The notes under the pieces were generated by a model. That model was not told where the DNA came from. It ran no database searches and saw only the letters and a program-made list of their open reading frames with translations. Both the position numbers and the translations under genes were made by a program. DNA of 6,136 nt from Bacillota bacterium. GTDB taxonomy: Bacteria > Bacillota > Bacilli > Bacillales_B > DSM-18226. This document shows, in pieces, positions 5,953 through 6,136 of this stretch (the stretch's first letter is position 1; each line of letters starts with the position of its first letter). The DNA lies in contig JAKACS010000004.1 in the NCBI GenBank assembly GCA_021821235.1, forward strand, positions 12,848-18,983, in the 5' to 3' direction.

Positions 5953-6136
5953 ATGGAAATGACGATACTTGTGCTTTTTGGTCTGTCGCTTTTTTTTCTT
6001 ATCATTTCTTTTTTTCAAAAAGACCCTTATAAGGAATTAAAGGAAGAAGTTGATCAACTTACAATGCAGCAAGTTCAAGAACTGTACCAGCTAAAAAAGA
6101 AAATGAACATTCTTGAAGAGGAGCTGCTTGTTGCCG
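5953..6136 (+). CDS. Membrane-anchored coiled-coil protein, 3' end outside the window
   Basis: An open frame starting MEMTILVLFGLSLFF runs without a stop to the window edge (61 codons visible). Residues 3-21 form a single hydrophobic segment, followed by QKDPYKELKEEVDQL and further charged, leucine-spaced sequence to residue 61, which suggests a coiled coil on the cytoplasmic side. The ATG at 5953 follows GAGGTG 6 bases upstream; the second Met (residue 3) is placed less well. The family is not recognised. The short anchor plus coiled coil is reminiscent of small bitopic proteins of Bacillus such as SwrB, but no identity is claimed. The gene is divergent from the DUF4912 operon, and its upstream region carries the 0A-box-like sites. 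Runs of eight and seven T (5990-5997, 6009-6015) lie in the membrane-segment codons. Confidence 0.75.
   Translation, partial: MEMTILVLFGLSLFFLIISFFQKDPYKELKEEVDQLTMQQVQELYQLKKKMNILEEELLVA

Noticed and set aside
5765..5962. Plus-strand 65-codon open frame overlapping the start of the right-edge gene
   Set aside because: It lacks a convincing ribosome binding site, covers the 0A-like sites and promoter, and its composition follows the AT-rich DNA rather than a protein family.

Overview
This 6.1 kb window looks like chromosomal DNA of a low-GC endospore-forming Firmicute of the Bacillaceae. The reasons are the Bacillus-type ribosomal protein L33 (RpmGA form, ending CPRE rather than with a second CxxC), an L-lactate dehydrogenase of the Bacillus fructose-1,6-bisphosphate-regulated type, strong GGAGG-like ribosome binding sites, and Spo0A-box-like sites in the one long intergenic region. 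The species cannot be fixed from the sequence alone.

Layout: seven complete genes lie on the minus strand and are read right to left. They are a DUF4912 protein (5607-4966), a family-4 glycosyltransferase (4973-3732), an unrecognised 207-residue protein (3706-3083), rpmG (2957-2808), the 5-formyltetrahydrofolate cyclo-ligase gene yqgN (2715-2149), a DUF92 membrane protein (2152-1367), ldh (1285-326) and a 64-residue small protein (265-71); counting the small protein makes eight. At the right edge a divergent plus-strand gene begins at 5953 and runs off the window; it starts with a membrane anchor followed by a coiled coil.

Transcription units, inferred: (1) DUF4912, glycosyltransferase and the 207-residue gene form an operon, with an 8-base overlap and a 25-base gap. 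(2) rpmG has its own extended -10 promoter and an intrinsic terminator whose stem begins at its stop codon. (3) yqgN and the DUF92 gene share an ATGA overlap. ldh and the small gene follow and end at a strong terminator at 51-86.

Most of the window is housekeeping: translation, folate salvage and fermentative NAD+ regeneration. From memory, the order glycosyltransferase, rpmG, yqgN recalls the yqgM-rpmGA-yqgN neighbourhood of B. subtilis; here a DUF92 gene and ldh sit immediately downstream. The parts most worth following up are the DUF4912/glycosyltransferase/unknown operon, whose DUF4912 protein carries a helix-turn-helix-like N-terminus, and the divergent intergenic region 5608-5952, which holds three exact TGTCGAA (0A-box core) sites, one of them on the -35 of the putative promoter of the right-edge gene. 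No mobile element, CRISPR array, tRNA or rRNA gene was seen.
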